Assembly: GCA_037131085.1 (NCBI GenBank)
Contig: JBAXRS010000001.1
Location: 1 to 64,000 of the forward strand
Length of the DNA: 64,000 nt
Reading direction: 5' to 3'
From: UBA953 sp037131085
GTDB lineage: Bacteria; Verrucomicrobiota; Verrucomicrobiia; Opitutales; UBA953
Part shown: positions 61,151 to 64,000 of the stretch, one piece after another
Layout: each line of letters begins with the position of its first letter
Numbering within the stretch: position 1 is the first letter of the stretch
Translations under genes and position numbers: made by a program
Notes under the pieces: generated by a model
The model's input: only the letters and a program-made list of their open reading frames with translations
Database searches by the model: none
Told to the model about the DNA's origin: nothing

Positions 61151-64000
61151 ATGCCCGCTTCCCGACCCGATGCCATTCGCCTACGCGGCGTTCGCCAAAA
61201 CAACCTGAAGGGGTTCGATGTCGATATTCCGGTCGGCAAATTAATCGTCGTAACGGGCCTGAGCGGAGCCGGAAAATCTTCCCTGGTTTTTGATACGCTC
61301 CACGCCGAAGGCCAACGGCGCTACGTCGAGACTTTCAGCCCTTACGTCCGTCAGTTCCTCGAGCTTCTTCCCTCACCCGCTTTAGATTCGGCCGAAAATG
61401 TCCGTCCATCCGTAGCCATCAAGCAAGGTAACGCGGTCCGGACCTCGCGGTCGACCGTCGGGACGATGACCGAACTCTGCGATTGGTTTAAAGTCTGGTT
61501 TGCGCACCGCGCCGAGTTAATCGATCCCGCTTCAGGCGAACGAATCATTCCGCGCGGACCCGACGCCGCGTGGGAAGATTCGTTACGTCGTTTCCCCAAC
61601 CAAGCGCTGTCCCTTGCCTTCGCCGTCCAAAAACCAGCGGAGTTAGAATGGAAGACCATCGCCGAAGAATTCACCAAGGCGGGCTTCACCCGCGCCTTTG
61701 CCGGCCAACACCGCCTCCGCCTGACGGAAGATGCGATTCCTAAATCTACGACGGAAATCCTCGTCATTCAGGACCGGGTCGTAATCACGCCTGACCAAAC
61801 TTCACGTTTCCATGAAGCCGCCATGGCTGCCTTCCGCCTAGGTGGCGGACGCCTTCGGTTGCTCGACGATCAGGGCGCCGAGCTTTCACGCTACAGCGAA
61901 GCACTCGAATCTCCCATCGATGGCCGGAAGTTCCGACCGGCAACGCCGGCACTTTTTTCGTTCAATTCTCCGATTGGCGCCTGCCCGGAATGCCGCGGCT
62001 TCGGCCGGGTCATCGGCCTTGATTGGAAGAAGATCATCCCGAATCCGGCGATCACCTTGGCCGAAGGCGCCATCGCTTGCTTTCAAGGGACGGTGTACGG
62101 CGAGAGCCAACGTGATCTTTTGAAAGCCTGCCGCAAAGCCGGTATCCCGCTGGATGTACCCTGGAAAAAACTTACCAAACCTCATCGTAAATTCGTCGAA
62201 GAGGGCGAGGCCACGTATGTCCCCGGCGAATGGGAATCAAAATGGTATGGTATCCGCGGCTTCTTCCGTTGGCTCGAATCCAGCACCTACAAGATGCACG
62301 TCCGCGTCTTCCTCTCCCGCTGGCGGGCCTACGAAGAATGTCCAAAATGTGCCGGTAAACGTTTTTGCGCCGAATCGCTTTGGTGGAAATGGCAAGGCCG
62401 CACGTTGCCGGATTTTTATCTGCTGCCCGTTACCGAACTCCGTCAATTACTCGCGCCGTTAGCCCCCAAAGACTCACGCCACCCTGCCGACCATGCGCTC
62501 GAAGCTATCCTGGCACGGCTCGGCTACCTCGAAGCCGTCGGCTTAGGCTACCTCGCCCTTGATCGCCTTTCACGGACGCTATCGGGCGGCGAAGTCCAAC
62601 GCGTCAACCTGACCTCCTGCCTCGGTGCATGCTTGGCCGATACGGTCTTCGTCCTCGACGAGCCGAGCGTCGGCATGCACGCCCGCGACCTCGCCCGCAT
62701 GGTCGGGATTTTGCGCGGGCTGGTGGAACAAGGGAACACGGTGGTCGTCGTCGAACATGACGAAGCCGTCATGCGGGCCGCTGATTGGCTGATTGAAATC
62801 GGACCCAGTCCGGGCGCCGCTGGTGGTCATCTCATCTACCAAGGCAAACCCGAAGGTATCTTGAAAGTAAAAGATTCCGCCACCGGTGGGTGGCTCTCCG
62901 GTAAACGTAAGCCGGTGGTGCGTCCCCCTCGGATGGTCGACGAATCGACGGCACGGCTGCGCGTACAGGGAGCCTCGGTCAATAATTTGCAGGATTTCTC
63001 GTGCACCATTCCGCTCGGCCGCTTGGTCGGATTGTGCGGGGTGTCGGGTTCAGGAAAATCAACCCTCCTCCACCAAGTCATCGGGCGGCGTGATCCGGAG
63101 TCAGGCAACGAAGGTCTCGAATCGAAGTGGCTTCAGTTCGATCGCGAGCCTTCCGAAGTTGCCTTAGTCGACCAATCGCCCGCAACGCGGACACCGCGCT
63201 CCAACCCGGCCCTTTACGTGGGCGCCTGGGATGCCATCCGTAATCTTCTCGGGAATTCGGCCGATGCGAAAGCGGCGGGCCTCACGCCTTCCCACTTTTC
63301 TTTCAATGCCGGCGAAGGTCGCTGCGAGCGTTGCGGTGGGGCAGGTTGGGAAACCGTCGAGATGCAGTTCGTCTCCGACGTCGCCCTGCCATGCCCCTCC
63401 TGCCAGGGAAAACGTTTTCGTGACGAGGTCTTGGCTTTCCAATTTGATGGCAAGTCGGTTGGCGATCTGCTCGCGATGTCGGTCACCGAAGCCCGGGTCT
63501 TCCTTGGCGAGCGCACGCCGGCCTCGGCGCAGCTCGCCTGTCTCGAAGAGGTTGGCTTGGGCTACCTTTCATTAGGCCAACCGTTGACGACACTTTCGGG
63601 CGGCGAAGCCCAACGCTTGAAACTCGTCCGGTTTCTTTCCAAGATTGATACGCGAAAAAGCGGCGCCCTATTGCTGCTGGATGAGCCGACAACGGGGCTT
63701 CACCGTGAAGACGTGGCTCGCCTCATCGGCCTCTTCCATCGCCTGACCGCCGCGGGCCACTCGCTGATTGTCGTGGAACATCACCTCGACGTACTTAAAT
63801 CCTGCGACTGGATTTTAGAAATGGGACCAGAAGCCGGGCCGGGCGGCGGACAATTAGTCGCGGAGGGCACGCCTGCCAAAGTTGCGACGGCCGGTACGGT
63901 CACCGGCAATTTCTTGGCTCAAGGCGAGGATGCCTTCGCCAAACCAGGTACGACCAAGTCCAAACCCCGCCCGACCTCGATCTCGCTTCGTGGCGCCCGT
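61151..64000 (+). CDS. Double-length UvrA-like ATPase, C-terminus cut by window edge
   Basis: 950 codons are open from the ATG at 61151 to the edge. The first UvrA unit is complete. ATPase 1 has Walker A GLSGAGKSS, signature LSGGEVQRVNL at about residue 477 and Walker B VFVLDEPSVGMH. ATPase 2 has GVSGSGKST at about residue 630, signature LSGGEAQRLKL at about 815 and LLLLDEPTTGLH. Zinc-module cysteines CPEC...CPKC and CERCGGAG...CPSC are present. Where normal UvrA ends (about 920-940), this frame continues through a Lys/Pro linker into ISLRGAR, like the start of the first unit (IRLRGVR). It is probably a fusion of two UvrA copies. The role (nucleotide excision repair or another) is not certain; uvrB is not in view. 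Confidence 0.85.
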   Translation, partial: MPASRPDAIRLRGVRQNNLKGFDVDIPVGKLIVVTGLSGAGKSSLVFDTLHAEGQRRYVETFSPYVRQFLELLPSPALDSAENVRPSVAIKQGNAVRTSRSTVGTMTELCDWFKVWFAHRAELIDPASGERIIPRGPDAAWEDSLRRFPNQALSLAFAVQKPAELEWKTIAEEFTKAGFTRAFAGQHRLRLTEDAIPKSTTEILVIQDRVVITPDQTSRFHEAAMAAFRLGGGRLRLLDDQGAELSRYSEALESPIDGRKFRPATPALFSFNSPIGACPECRGFGRVIGLDWKKIIPNPAITLAEGAIACFQGTVYGESQRDLLKACRKAGIPLDVPWKKLTKPHRKFVEEGEATYVPGEWESKWYGIRGFFRWLESSTYKMHVRVFLSRWRAYEECPKCAGKRFCAESLWWKWQGRTLPDFYLLPVTELRQLLAPLAPKDSRHPADHALEAILARLGYLEAVGLGYLALDRLSRTLSGGEVQRVNLTSCLGACLADTVFVLDEPSVGMHARDLARMVGILRGLVEQGNTVVVVEHDEAVMRAADWLIEIGPSPGAAGGHLIYQGKPEGILKVKDSATGGWLSGKRKPVVRPPRMVDESTARLRVQGASVNNLQDFSCTIPLGRLVGLCGVSGSGKSTLLHQVIGRRDPESGNEGLESKWLQFDREPSEVALVDQSPATRTPRSNPALYVGAWDAIRNLLGNSADAKAAGLTPSHFSFNAGEGRCERCGGAGWETVEMQFVSDVALPCPSCQGKRFRDEVLAFQFDGKSVGDLLAMSVTEARVFLGERTPASAQLACLEEVGLGYLSLGQPLTTLSGGEAQRLKLVRFLSKIDTRKSGALLLLDEPTTGLHREDVARLIGLFHRLTAAGHSLIVVEHHLDVLKSCDWILEMGPEAGPGGGQLVAEGTPAKVATAGTVTGNFLAQGEDAFAKPGTTKSKPRPTSISLRGAR

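Overview
The window is a chromosomal stretch dominated by core information-processing genes. It contains the rpoBC cluster (3.1-16.1 kb) and one long minus-strand ribosomal cluster that fuses the str, S10, spc and alpha operons (37.8-56.2 kb). The type III glutamine synthetase, the SecY N-terminus, a UvrA-like protein that restarts a second UvrA unit, heme A/O synthases and the unusual EF-Tu switch I together suggest a Verrucomicrobiota bacterium, possibly Opitutae. That assignment is my inference and has not been tested by a search.

Layout. 1-3011: an exopolysaccharide export locus, minus strand, with a Wzz/Wzc-type chain-length protein cut by the window edge, a Wza-like export lipoprotein and a beta-barrel outer-membrane protein. 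3082-16116: rpoC, rpoB, rplL, rplJ, rplA, rplK, nusG, secE, tRNA-Trp, tuf and tRNA-Thr, all on the minus strand and transcribed from tRNA-Thr towards rpoC, ending at a strong terminator. 16156-21832: smc, a DegP-like protease and a coupled membrane-anchored protein of unknown function. 21984-24475: rpsU and the convergent glnN, each with its own terminator; glnN has a textbook-like sigma-54 promoter. 24619-31277: a DUF481 outer-membrane protein, a protoporphyrinogen oxidase-like enzyme, an MFS transporter, an exported DUF362-like protein, malate dehydrogenase and a DEDDh exonuclease. 31296-37679: hrpB, a YfcE-type phosphoesterase, dnaX, guaA and a small zinc-ribbon membrane protein. 37761-56215: the r-protein super-cluster with fusA, secY, map and rpoA. 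56388-64000, plus strand: a TPR protein, SufE, CtaA, CtaB, 5-formyl-THF cyclo-ligase and the UvrA-like protein, which runs off the edge.

How the genes work together. Most of the window encodes ribosome assembly, elongation, RNA polymerase and protein export (SecE, SecY). tuf is absent from its common place after fusA and appears only once, with tRNA-Thr and tRNA-Trp, upstream of secE-nusG. rpmD, infA, rpmJ and adk are missing from their common places in the spc/alpha region. Start sites of r-protein genes almost all lack a Shine-Dalgarno motif.

No intergenic stretch exceeds 300 bases. I found no rRNA, CRISPR array, insertion sequence, attachment site or replication origin. No obviously new multi-gene system is present. 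The most interesting signals are a small exported FlgT-C-like gene inserted inside the S10 operon, a probable programmed slippage site in dnaX, the sigma-54 region of glnN, an atypical EF-Tu switch I, loss of the second zinc site in RpoC, and the double-length UvrA.
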